A program made the translations under genes and the position numbers. This document shows positions 21,175 to 31,190 of a stretch of 64,000 bases of DNA, piece after piece (position 1 is the first letter of the stretch; each line of letters begins with the position of its first letter). Source of the DNA: Moesziomyces globuligerus (lineage: Eukaryota; Basidiomycota; Ustilaginomycetes; Ustilaginales; Ustilaginaceae); contig JARVLF010000014.1 of NCBI GenBank assembly GCA_030849465.1, positions 434,001 to 498,000 on the forward strand. Reading direction: 5' to 3'. The notes under the pieces were generated by a model, which searched no databases, was not told where the DNA came from, and saw only the letters and a program-made list of their open reading frames with translations.

Positions 21175-24100
21175 GTCGGTAGATGGAAGCTTCTCGATTG
21201 CGACCGATTGTGATGCAGCAGCGCGGCGTTCAGAGCTTTGTGTACAGAGCCGGTTGCATGCTTCGGTCAGCCGCGGGTGTGATGGGGAACAGCAGAGCGT
21301 CGCTCGCCGAGCTGTTCGATGCGTCCTAACTCGAACAGAAGCTGAACGATCGGTTGAAGGGGTATCGGTTGCTTTGCAAGGTATCCAGCTGAGCTTGCAC
21401 TGATAGGGGAAAGGCCGGTTCGACGGATTGCGAAGCCGTCAGTTACGCACGAGATCCGGGCTCTGGACACCTGAGGCCCCGTCCTATAAGAAAGGACACA
21501 ACCCCGTCAGGGCTCGGATGGCTGGGGTTAATGAACGCGACTTATAAGAAGCGATGCGTAGGTTGAGGGAGGGCGCTGTCGAAGGAGGAGTGGTGCGGAT
21601 AGGGACGGATGGAGAGGAACAGCGAGTGGCCGTGGCGTGGTGGGGGGAGAGAAGGTTAAGTTACGGGACCGGACCATCGACGGCGGAGAGACGGTGCGGA
21701 AAGGCCGAAGCTGGGGTTCGGGCAGCCCGATGCTCACACCACACGCAGGTAGGAGTTGTGGCAGCCGGTTGCGATGCACGTCGACAACGCTCTGGCATAC
21801 GCGGGAGAAGGTCAGGCGAAAGCGAGGTCGGAGCAGCCGAGAAGATGAACCGCTGCTGTTGGCTTTGCCTCTGCCATGGACACGTTCGTCGCAGTCCGAG
21901 TTGACCAGCACCAGCTCCAGCACCATCGCCTCAAGCTCATGCAACCGCAAACGCACAGGCAATTGGATCGCTTCGGTGGGGGCCGAGTTTCAGTGTTGCG
22001 TTGCGTTGCGGCGTTGGGGTACAGTACAGTTGCAGTGCGCGCTGCTGCTGGCCAAGAGGCTAACAGGGGCCATGCGGGCTCATCCAAGCCGAGATTTCGC
22101 AAGCACCTCGCTTGGCCGAATTCCTGCATGATTCTCCTTCTCTCGCCCTCTCTCTCTCGCTCTCACTCTGTGGCTGCTCCGCCTCGCTTCGTACGGTTTT
22201 GCGCCTACGCCGCTGTCGTGCACATGCTCACGTCCAGCGTGCAGCCGCCTGTGCGTGCAGACGAGGCGAGGGCGCTAAGTTAGCAGCGTCGACCAAGCCG
22301 AACATGGCAGCAAAGAAGCGCTTCTGCAGCTTCGGTTGAGCTCGCAGCCCTCAACCAAGCCTGACGCCAGGGTCTTGGCTGGCGCAGCCCTCACACGCGC
22401 AGAGCCCTTGGTCCTGACGCGATGCAAGTCCGAAGCGATGGAGACGATGGAGTCGCCTCAGCAATCTGCAGTCGCCTGTCGGATGGACCGGGTCGAGTCC
22501 AGAACTTACAGTATTTCGCCGCTTGTTCGCCGGTGCCCACGCCAGACGGGGACGGAGATGAATTCGTCCTGCTGCCCTGCGTCGAGAGGGCGGACCGAAA
22601 AAAATGCAGTCCGTGAGGCCACGCAGGCCCAGACTGATCATTCTGCTGTCGTCTCGCCCTCGCCTCATGCATGCATCACACGCACACTGCATGCACGCCT
22701 CCGTCCAGCGGAGTGTCAGACGCCCTCGCCCACCTTCGCAAATCTCGGTCGTCCCCGACTTCACTCCCACGGCGGATCAGTATGCATCTCGTGCTTTCGC
22801 GCTTCCGCACTCTCGTGGGTCTCTCTCGGTCTGAGTGGCCTTGGCACCGAGGCACCTGGACAAGCCCCCGGTCGAGCTCGCGAAAGTGACCTGCCTGATT
22901 CGGTACTGAAGCCGGGCAAGTGCATGAGCTCCCGAAATTGCTTTTCTTCCAAAACGGGGGTCAAAGCCCGCGCGCCCTCACACGCGGGCGGGCAAATCGA
23001 AAAACACATGCACAGGGCAAGAGGCGAACGCAGTTTCGGGGTGCCGCGCAGTGTCGCGCCCCGCCACTTGTCGGGCTTTCCGAGCTTAGAAGCTTCTTGC
23101 CCCTTGCAGCGGCGACGCTTTTTATCAGCTTGTAACAGCTCGGCGGCAACAGTCAATGCCGATGGGCTGGACAAAGGGGCGAAGGCTCGGGCCGGCGATC
23201 CGTAGCCCTTCAGACGCCTCTCAGACTTGCAAATCGGACGACGTCGAGCCAAGAGAAGCAAAGGAGGATCGGGCTGTACGAATAAAATATGTTGACGGAA
23301 ATGTCCGAAGATTTGTTTCTTTGTTTCAGCGCGTCTACGCGGAGGGCGCGCCTTACCCTGGGACGCCCTGAGAGCAGTGTCTCACATGGGCTGACGACGT
23401 GCGCGGCGTCCGAAAGGCATCGCTCTGATGCACCTCTCTCTGCAGCCTGCAGCCAACGCCCTAGGAGTGCATGGCGACAAGACGCCTAGGTTCTCTTTTT
23501 CAGCAGGCTCTCATAACCGCGAGTCGGCCTCCCTCGGCAAGTGTTGCACCCGGCGCCAGCGCGGACCTCCGACTGGCAGTCTCTTGGCGATGGCGACAGA
23601 GTGAGATCTCATGAAAGCTGTTGAGCCGGAAGTGACAGGGAAGCGTGAGAAAGTTCGGCCTTCCCGACCAGGGTGTTCGACATGTGCTGGGAGCGAGTGC
23701 ACACCACGGGCGTAGAGCATCCTCGACCCCCGACTGCAACCTCCGCCGTCGGATCTTGCAGCGCGATTCTACCCGGTGCCTGTTCACCTTCGGCATCTTG
23801 GCCACTAGGCCGGAAGTGCCTGGAGCGCAAAGCCGGGGCGACACCATCACATTGGCAAGCAGTGAGATAAGGCTGCTGCCGGAAATTTCAAATATGCCGC
23901 CATCATCCACTGCCACGTCGCAGGCTGCTGGGCGCACGGTTGAAGGCGCCTCTCCTCCACAGCCGAGCAGCTGTACAGTATCGTATCAACGACCGTCAGG
24001 AACAGCGCTGGCACCGGCCTTGATCCAAGCCCTCCACGCTGCGCCACATGTCGGTCGACCAGACCTCCGCTTGGCAGCGCCAGCGCAGCGGTTCACTCCT

Positions 24101-24783
24101 ATTTCGGGAACACGTCGCTGCAAGCAGCTTCGATCCTTGCAACCCTGCTGGGACCTGAGACACCTTGCTCGCCGGGTCGGCACGGACAGTGCTTGCTGCC
24201 AGCATGATTGCGACCGAAAGTCGGCATGGCCGATCGGTTCAGTATGGGCTCCCGATCGGACGGTCCGATCGATCCTCGTGCTCGCACATGCCACGCACAA
24301 CGTCCGATCCGCCTAGCCCCATCCCCTTGTCCTTTCAACTTTGATCATCCTATCGGGCAGAACAGCATGTACGGTTGAGCGAGGGCTCTTTCTCATCCGC
24401 GTTGGCCAGGCAGTGCCCGCAGACGTGTATCGGTCCAAGCACGATCCGCTGGCACCGCCCATGCTCAGAGTTCCTAAACCAATCCGGCTCAGGCCAAGCC
24501 TATCATCAGACGCATAACAGGCAATATTGACTCCATGTTGGATGCAGGAGGGGGATGCGAGATTGGGGGGAAGGGATAACATGGTGGGTAACTGCGGACC
24601 TGTTGATGGTATACGATAACTAATCCGGCCACGACGATGACATCGACCAAGATCATGCCGGCGAGCTGTTGGATCTGCCGTCGGTCGATCGAGCAGCTCG
24701 ACAACCGCTTGCGCGCAAAAGAACGCTTCGATGCGATGAAGCACGGCGCTGTACGGCAAGCTCTGTGTGCTGCGATTGCATCA
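21175..24783. other. 3.6 kb stretch without a recognisable gene
   Basis: Bounded by the start of the 1672-residue protein and the 3' end of the three-exon gene at 24784. Overlapping short frames occur (the longest is 22336-23205), but each is contradicted by equally long frames on the other strand and none has motifs. A pyrimidine-rich tract lies at about 22127-22165. No tRNA signal was found. It may contain long 5' leaders, non-coding RNA or regulatory DNA. Confidence 0.4.
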
Positions 24784-26117
24784 TCAGACTCTGCGGACGC
24801 TGCTTGCGAAACTGGGTCCTCGCTCCGCCAGCGCCGCCTTGGCCGGGCTGCTCGTCGCGGAGAGGGAATCCGTGTCCATGCGCACGCGCTTGTTTGGACT
24901 CGTGCCGGGTTGGTCCGCCGAAGCTGCGGCGACCTCCGAGGCGCTCGCGCCGCCCGTACCATCCGCTGCGGCGGTCGCCTCGTCGGCACTGCGCTTCTTG
25001 CTGGGGCTGGTGCCTTTGGAGGATGCAGCATTGACGGCTGCGGACGATGCCGTCGCCGAGCTTCCCACGCGGCTCCAAAAGTCGGCGTAGCTCGTGGCTC
25101 CGCCTGATGGCTTGTTCGGGCCGGACGAGACGCCGTGCGATGCGCGGGAGCCGTTGCCGACGCTGCCCGATGCGTTGGCGCTGCTGTTTGGCGAGCGCTT
25201 GGATGCCGATGCTGCGTCGCCGCCTTTGGACGCCGACGAATGGGCGCTTGTGTTCGGGGGTGAAATGGGCGTGGAGGAGGTGGAGCGTCCACGCTTGCTG
25301 GTCAGATACGAAGTGGCGCCCGGCGCACTGCCGGCAGACGCGGGAGGCGTCGCCAGACCGTAGCCGCCAAAGACGTCGCCGCCTTCGATGTCGATCTTCT
25401 TGATGGCGGCGTCCTTGAAGAGCCTCGAGCCGACGCCGAGCTGGCCCTGCGCCGGTGCGAGGCTGGGTGTCGCCGGCGCCTTGGAAGCACCGTTGGCGGG
25501 TGACGTCGAGTTGCTCTTGTGCGCCGCCGCGCCCGCGCCTGCAGCGTGGGTGGTCGAGCCGGCCGTGATGCTTGCTGACTGGTTCTGGCGGTAGTACAGG
25601 TTTTCGACCTCGGAGAGCGATTGTTTTGACTGCGGACAGGCCAGGTGGATTCAAGTCAGCATCTCTGTGCATCTGCATGGCACGCACATCCGCGACCGGC
25701 GCTGGCCCACTTACCCAACCGTGTTCGACCTTGAAGTTTGCGTACTGCAACCGTGTCATGAGGTGTTTGGACAGCTGTTGTTGTGAACGTTCAGGAGGCG
25801 CAGGAGAGGGTCGATCTCTGGTCAGACTCAAGCCAGGAGGAGCAAGCACAAAGCTGCGATCGATGGAAGGGGGCTGGAGCACTTACAGCCACGAGGCGGG
25901 TACGTTGTGCCTGGGCCTGCTTTCGGGCCTTGCTGGGGGTGATGGGCACATTGGACGAGGTGGAAGACTGGAGGGGTGCGAGCAGGAGCGATTGGGACGA
26001 CATTGCGGGTGGCGCAGTGGCGTGCTCGGGATGCTGCGATGCCATGATGCGGGTGGTTGTGTTGATGCTGCTGTTAAGAGAGGCCGAGTGGTCGGTGACG
26101 GTGTGGACGAGACTCAT
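24784..26117 (-). CDS. three-exon gene, possible Whi5/Nrm1-type G1/S repressor
   Basis: Exons 26117-25887, 25774-25715 and 25629-24784 join in phase 0 throughout, giving 378 residues. The introns begin GTAAGT and end CAG (112 and 85 bp). The 60-nt middle exon plus flanks encode the only conserved-looking segment: TPSKARKQAQAQRTRLVA, then SKHLMTRLQYANFKVEHGW, then SKQSLSEVENLYYR. This resembles, from memory, the short GTB motif of Whi5/Nrm1 proteins, which bind the SBF/MBF transcription factors. The rest is Ser/Ala/Pro-rich with KRSPNSS and SPSKKRS sites that could be Cdk targets, as in Whi5. I see no other domain. Structure is well supported; the function is tentative. Confidence 0.65.
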
Positions 26118-27015
26118 GGACGGTAGCTGCAATGCTGATCGGAACAGACGTTGAAGCCTGGTGTTGGTAGCCAAGCTATTGTGCAAGCAAAGACTCAGCA
26201 GCTGGAAGGAGCTTCGCCGCCGACAGGGTGGGGTGGTGACTTGCAGCGATGCGACGAGCAGCGTCAACAACGAGCTCGCAGAAGACGCAACGACGGATGG
26301 TGGCGAGTGTGCACGGGGTAAGCCTGGTGGCGTGCAGCTGGAGGTAGATGCAAGCTGCGGCGAGGCCCGATGCAGAGGGCGGGCGAGGGTGTTGTAGACA
26401 GAGGGTAGGGAGGGACCGAGCGGGCAGGGTCTTTGGGCTTGTGTACAGGGTGTAGTTGTTCGAGCTGCTCGAGCTTGCTTGAGCTGCTTGCGAGTGCTGT
26501 GGCTGGCTAGGCTGGATGAGGGCCGGAGCTTCTTCGAGATCTGGGCAGCAAGCAATGTCCGGATCAGCAGCGCGCAGCCCCAGCTGTGCAGCAACACATA
26601 CACATGCACACTCCGGCCAAATCCACGGCAGCTGCGCGCTCTCTGAGCGACCAGCGAGCGAGCCGTGAGCCGTGAGCCGTGAGCCGTGGTTGGATTGAAT
26701 TTTTTGGCCCCTTCTCAGCCAAGCCACGCCTCTGGACACCAACTTAGCCGCCCAAAGCTGGGGAAGCCAAACAGCGCGCGTTTTTGCCTGCCCACGCGCC
26801 TCACGTGATGGCGGTCCAGAGTGGAGGCCAAAAGCTTCGGGCCAGACTTGTTAGACCTCGACTCGTGCACTGCACGCCGCCCGTTAATCTGCACGGACCG
26901 AGTCGCAAGACTTCGAGACTTGTGCCTTTCTTGTCCTCGTTGCCCTCGTTGCCCTCACCCAACGAACCTCCTATCGAAAACGCAACTTCCGAGCCAAGCA
27001 GCACAGCAACGCAGC
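26118..27015. other. divergent promoter region
   Basis: About 900 bp between the three-exon gene and the rightward TRAPP subunit gene. It contains a heptamer tandem repeat at 26660-26687. Several open frames here have no protein features. Confidence 0.5.
26660..26687. repeat. GAGCCGT heptamer tandem repeat, four copies
   Basis: Four perfect head-to-tail copies of GAGCCGT lie in the divergent promoter region, about 330 bp before the start codon of the TRAPP gene. Confidence 0.85.
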
Positions 27016-27972
27016 ATGTCCAAGACGGCATCAGCAGGCGGCGCTGGACCTGCGATCGGGCGCCTCTCCCTTGGCTCTTCCTCCGCTTCGCCGAGCTCGA
27101 GACCGTCGCACGCGCTTCCCAACCTCACGAATCCTGCCAACGCAGCCGCCGCATCGGGAGGCGAAGGCGCCTACACCGGCTCGTCCGCCTCGCTCGTCAC
27201 GTCGGACGTGCTTGCTCTCGCCACACCTCCGCAGCACTACGTCGATGGCCAGGCGCTGCAGACGCTGGCGACCGAGATGGTGGCGACGCTCATCCACAGC
27301 TCGCGCTTTGTGGCGCGCAAGCAGGCGCTCGCGCGCGAGGAGCTCGAGCTCGCCGGCATCACGCTGCCCGCCCGCTCACACCCCGTCTCTGCGGCTGCAT
27401 CGGCCAACACGGCTACATCGACTACAACGACGGCAGTGGCAGCTTCGGGCCCGCACACGCATACCGAGGTGGTGGGGCAGGTCGCAGGATCGGATGCGAC
27501 CGACGTCGCCGAGATCGAAAGCATGCTGACTGCGCGGCTCGACGCGATCGGATACCACGTTGGCTACCATACGGCGCAAAATCTCGCGCGCGACCGTGCC
27601 CGCATCGGCGACACGCTCGACGTACTCAAGTTCGTCTGCAAGGAGGTCTGGACCGCCGTCTGGGGCAAGCAGGTCGACAACCTCCGCACCAACCACCGCG
27701 GCGTCTACGTCCTCCACGATAACAACTTCCATCCCCTCCGCCACGTCTCCACCCCACATGGATCACAGACCACCGCGAGGGAGGCGAGCGTCTATCTCGC
27801 CTATCCCGTCGGAATCGTCCGCGGCGCTTTGGCGCACTTGGACGTGCCAAGCGCCGTCGTCGCAGAGTCCAACCAGGCTCCACAGTGCACCTTCCACGTA
27901 AAGACCCAAAAGACACCACAGGCGACGCAGGCAGCGTCGGCACCTCAGCCAACCCCGAGGACCCAGGGCTGA
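27016..27972 (+). CDS. TRS33: TRAPP complex subunit Trs33/TRAPPC6 (Bet3 family)
   Basis: A 318-residue single-exon protein. After a Ser/Ala-rich N-terminal extension (about 65 residues) comes the Bet3-like alpha/beta fold: LATEMVATLIHSSR, a disordered His/Thr-rich insert around residues 130-155, then EIESMLTARLDAIGYHVGY, DTLDVLKFVCKEVWTAVWGKQ and the strand region GVYVLHDNNFHPLRH. The last block, with YPVGIVRGALAHLDV, is typical of Trs33/TRAPPC6. TRAPP acts as a Rab GEF and tether in ER-Golgi and Golgi traffic. Start at 27016 (MSKTASAG) is the first ATG that leaves a normal N terminus; the frame is open upstream but lacks features. The insert and extension make it longer than typical homologues. 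Confidence 0.87.
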   Translation: MSKTASAGGAGPAIGRLSLGSSSASPSSRPSHALPNLTNPANAAAASGGEGAYTGSSASLVTSDVLALATPPQHYVDGQALQTLATEMVATLIHSSRFVARKQALAREELELAGITLPARSHPVSAAASANTATSTTTTAVAASGPHTHTEVVGQVAGSDATDVAEIESMLTARLDAIGYHVGYHTAQNLARDRARIGDTLDVLKFVCKEVWTAVWGKQVDNLRTNHRGVYVLHDNNFHPLRHVSTPHGSQTTAREASVYLAYPVGIVRGALAHLDVPSAVVAESNQAPQCTFHVKTQKTPQATQAASAPQPTPRTQG

Positions 27973-28089
27973 AAAAGAGACACCACGCCCCTTGTATACC
28001 CCCTTGGCTCTGTCTCAATCCCACTCGTGTCGCACCACAGACGGTTGGGCAGCAATGAGCGAGTGCATACCATTGTGTGCGTGTGCAAA

Positions 28090-28785
28090 CTACAGGTCAA
28101 AGTCGCTGTCCTCATCGTCGTTCTGCACGGTCTTTTTCCTGGTAAACTATCGAGCTCAAAGTGGTATCCCCCGAAGAAACAGCGTCAGTCTTTTTTCCAG
28201 CCCGCACTTGCTGAGCCACGATGGGCGAGGAAACGGCTTGGAAGCTTACGGTGATCTTTCCAGCGGCCGAGTCGTTGGCCTGGTCGACTTGGTCGAGGAG
28301 TCCGATGAGTTGGTCCTCGGTGATGCGGCCTCGGATCTGGCCCTGCTGGGCCATCCTGATGAGTAGATCCGTGATCTGCCTCGCCTTTTGTGGTTTCACC
28401 AGTCCGATCCTCGAGACTATCCCGTCATCGTCATGGATTCAGCTTTTGCTACCAACCTTCATCGTCAGAATAGGGGGGGGGGGCACTTACGGCGTTCACG
28501 GGCGTCGGTGTCGAGGATGCGGCTGAGCATCTGACGCTTCATCTCTTCCTGCTGTGCAGCCTGCTCTTCCTGCCCCTTACCATTGCCACCTCCACCAGCA
28601 CCGCCAGCACCGCCAAAACCTGTCTCGCACCAACGTCAGTTTAGTCGCTAGAGATCCAGACACAGCGAAGGGCAAGAAAACTCACCACTAGGACCCTGCG
28701 CACCGGAAGGAGCACCAGAGGAGCCAGAGCCTCGCAGCTCGGCCATGCGCGCAGCTCGGATCGCTTGCAGTTCGTCGTCCTCCAT
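28090..28785 (-). CDS. PDCD5 (TFAR19) family protein, four exons
   Basis: Exons 28785-28686, 28619-28491, 28416-28250 and 28146-28090 join in frame to 150 residues. All four exon borders follow GT/AG rules (donors GTGAGT, GTAAGT and GTAAGC; acceptors ACAG, ATAG and ATAG). The protein begins MEDDELQAIRAARMAELRG. It has a Gly-rich linker and then the PDCD5 core QQEEMKRQMLSRILDTDARERLSRIGLVKPQKARQ (cited here in two pieces joined at an intron), and MAQQGQIRGRITEDQLIGLL. It ends KITFTRKKT and an acidic DDEDSDFDL tail, as in the family. PDCD5 proteins bind the CCT chaperonin and, in animals, promote apoptosis; the fungal role is less clear. An 11-C run (minus strand) lies in the second intron. Confidence 0.88.
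28473..28483. repeat. mononucleotide G run inside a PDCD5 intron
   Basis: Eleven consecutive G (plus strand) start a few bases past the GTAAGT donor of the second PDCD5 intron. It is prone to length variation. Confidence 0.8.
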
Positions 28786-28976
28786 GGTTGTCGTCTCGAG
28801 CAAGAGTGCAAGATGGTCGAGTGAAGCATGAAATTTGGCTCAGCTACTCTACTGGCTCTAGTTGCGCGCAAGTACCGAGACCCGAAAAACATCCCACCCT
28901 TCTCCACACCAACCCGACTCGGCACTCTACGCGGTTCAAAATTCCAGCATTCCAGCAGGGTATACAGGATGAAGGA

Positions 28977-30222
28977 CTAGAAGAGGAAGGGGACGATGGC
29001 TTTGCGACCCTTGGGGAACTTGTCGCCGAAGGTGCTCTTGTACCATCTGTGTCCGTTGGTCGCCCTCGGTGCCATCAGACAAACCAGAACAAAGGGGAAC
29101 AAGAACGGCGGAGTCGAGAGAGCTGTGGCCACGACGTCGCGTGCACCGAGATGGGCGAACATGGGGAGCGAGTAGAGCGCCGCAAAGGCAAACGAGAACC
29201 ATTCGAACCCTATCCTCGGAAAGCGTCGAAAGAAGAGTTAGCGTATGACCATGTGCAACGTCGGCAGGTGGTAGGAGGGACTCACATTCGCAGAGGTAGT
29301 TGGGGAAGCTGATGTACTCGAACAGCGCGCCGCGAGGGATCGAGTACTTGCGCGCCGCCGCGCCCTTGCCGACGTTGGTCGAATCACCCTTACCGGTGGC
29401 GGGGCCAGTCTTGTTCTTGGGTCGACGGATGTCCATGAGGATCTCGTCGTGGATGACGTTGCCTGCAAATCCGATGGCCCAACCGGCCAGGCCGAGGTAC
29501 CACAGCGGCTGCTTCCACACGTCGGTCGAAATGAGTCCTGGAGCTCCAAGGCCGAGTGTATCGGCAGCTCCCGTGGCCACAAGCTTCCTCGCAAGCTCCG
29601 AAGCAGCAGCCTTACCCGCTGCCACCCCGCTGCGGGTGCCCAAAGCGGTGAGCGCTGCCGAAGCGACTGCAGGCTGGGGCAGCGCCGACCACGTCGTCCT
29701 CCCACCGAGCCAGCTGCCCATGACAAAGCCATTGATGAGGTTGAACGCCAGCGCGGAGAGCGGAACCGAGATATGCAGCGGCGACCTCCTTGGACTCCTC
29801 AGCGGCTGCAGTACGGCGCGGTGGGTGTAGTGGATGACGAAGAGGCCCACCAGCACCTGATTCGGCGACGGCAGCTCGAGGAAGCGACCGATCGAGGGTG
29901 AGAAGAGAGCCGAGAGCGGGGGCAGCCAGCCGGTCGTGCCCTTGACCACGGCGGTCGATAGCGGCGACGAGAGTGCGCCGAGCAGCACAAAGACGGGCGA
30001 GGGGATCTCCATGAGGAACCAGCCAAAGTTGCCGTTGATGTTGAGAAGGCTGTCGAAGGCGAAGCGGCCGTGCGGAGCGTTGATGAGCGAGAGGACGGGG
30101 ATGAGGAAGGGCCACGCCTTGAAGCTGGCGAGGACGATCGAGTAGAGCTGCGCAGGCGAGTACGGCGGGCTCGGCAGCGTAGAAACGCCGATCACGTCTT
30201 TGACCCACGTCCACATTGTCAT
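28977..30222 (-). CDS. steroid 5-alpha-reductase-like (3-oxo-5-alpha-steroid 4-dehydrogenase family) protein, two exons
   Basis: Exon 1 is 30222-29286 and exon 2 is 29209-28977. The intron starts GTGAGT and ends ATAG, and joining restores PNYLCEWFEWFSFAFAALY, the family's C-terminal signature, giving 389 residues. Other family features are VGLFVIHYTHRAVLQPLRSP, GNVIHDEILMDIRRPK, YSIPRGALFEYISFPNYL, and the NADPH-site-like end GHRWYKSTFGDKFPKGRKAIVPF. Several hydrophobic helices indicate an ER membrane enzyme that reduces a delta-4 double bond with NADPH. About 70 extra residues between the central helices and HDEIL (Ala/Gly-rich, around residues 190-240) make it much longer than SRD5A1. Fungal substrates are not known from sequence. 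Polyprenol reductase (Dfg10) is a related alternative but has a different motif spacing. Confidence 0.82.
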
Positions 30223-31190
30223 GGCGGTAGGCAGTGGCTAGCTGAAGCTAGCTGGGGTGGAGTTGATGGGGATGTTGCGAGGTGCAAGAAGGAAGGAGGG
30301 GAGGATGGCTGTCACATTCCATCCACGACGCAGATCAAGGCGGGGTGCAACCTCCACTTGGATCCAGCGATGCGTGTGGTGCGTGGGACGTGCTTGGGCC
30401 CTTTTGGCCGAGAATGCGCGCTGACCAAGAGCCTACGGCAGAGCAACCGTCCAAATTCAGCTCCACTGTGGAAGATGAGCGCCTGTTGTGCTGATTTTCG
30501 TGGCTCTTTTTTTCCCACTCATTTTTAATAGCTTTTCGCTCTTCAAATGAATCGGTGGAAGTCGGCCGCCTCCCGAAAGGACTCGCTGCAAGATTAAGTT
30601 CGAGATACTGTACGAATGCAGCTGCGGAGAAGACCGAGCCGACTGCGCCATCTCTGCATCTGCGACTCGCCAGAACAAAGCAGCATCGGAACACAGGAGC
30701 ACAGGAGGTGGGGCAGAATTGCAGAAGCGACGGTCGCACGACTCGCCTCGGTCGAGAGCGGCGCAAAAGCAGGCGATTCAGTGGACCCTTGAAAATTAAA
30801 TGCAGTGTTGGTTTCGCATTCTCCACTTTGCGCAGCGCCGACACTGTGCTGAGCATCCACTTCGACTTCCGCACCCTCTCCACTCCCACCCTCCTTGCCA
30901 ACCACCATCTCTTGTACCGCTCAGTCATATACACACACTTCGGATCAGTCTACCTCTACAGCTCGAGCCAGCCAACCACGCCCATCATTTTCGTTCGACG
31001 CTTCCCACCGTCCCTTCATCTACGGCTCACTCCCGCGCTTCATCCGCTTCCCACACGCCTCCAATGACTCGCATCCTCCGCAGCGGTTCTCTCTCGTAGC
31101 TCGCCGCCACCTTCTGTACGGCCCGGCCGTGTCGAGCTCCAACTCCATCGCTGCGACTCCTCTTCAGCATCACCATCGGCGACCGCAGCC
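30223..31190. other. divergent promoter region
   Basis: About 970 bp between the leftward reductase gene and the rightward JmjC gene. Short frames overlap on both strands. The stretch 30900-31190 is C/T-rich, as in fungal 5' leaders. No gene is supported. Confidence 0.5.

Noticed and set aside
21415..21560. GC-rich segment with a GGTTCGACG stretch considered as a tRNA
   Set aside because: The flanking sequence cannot form the acceptor and anticodon stems of a tRNA; no other tRNA candidate was found in the window.
22336..23205. Open frame of 289 codons in the 3.6 kb gap
   Set aside because: Cys/Arg/Ser-rich random-looking composition, overlapped by frames of comparable length, no splice or start context.
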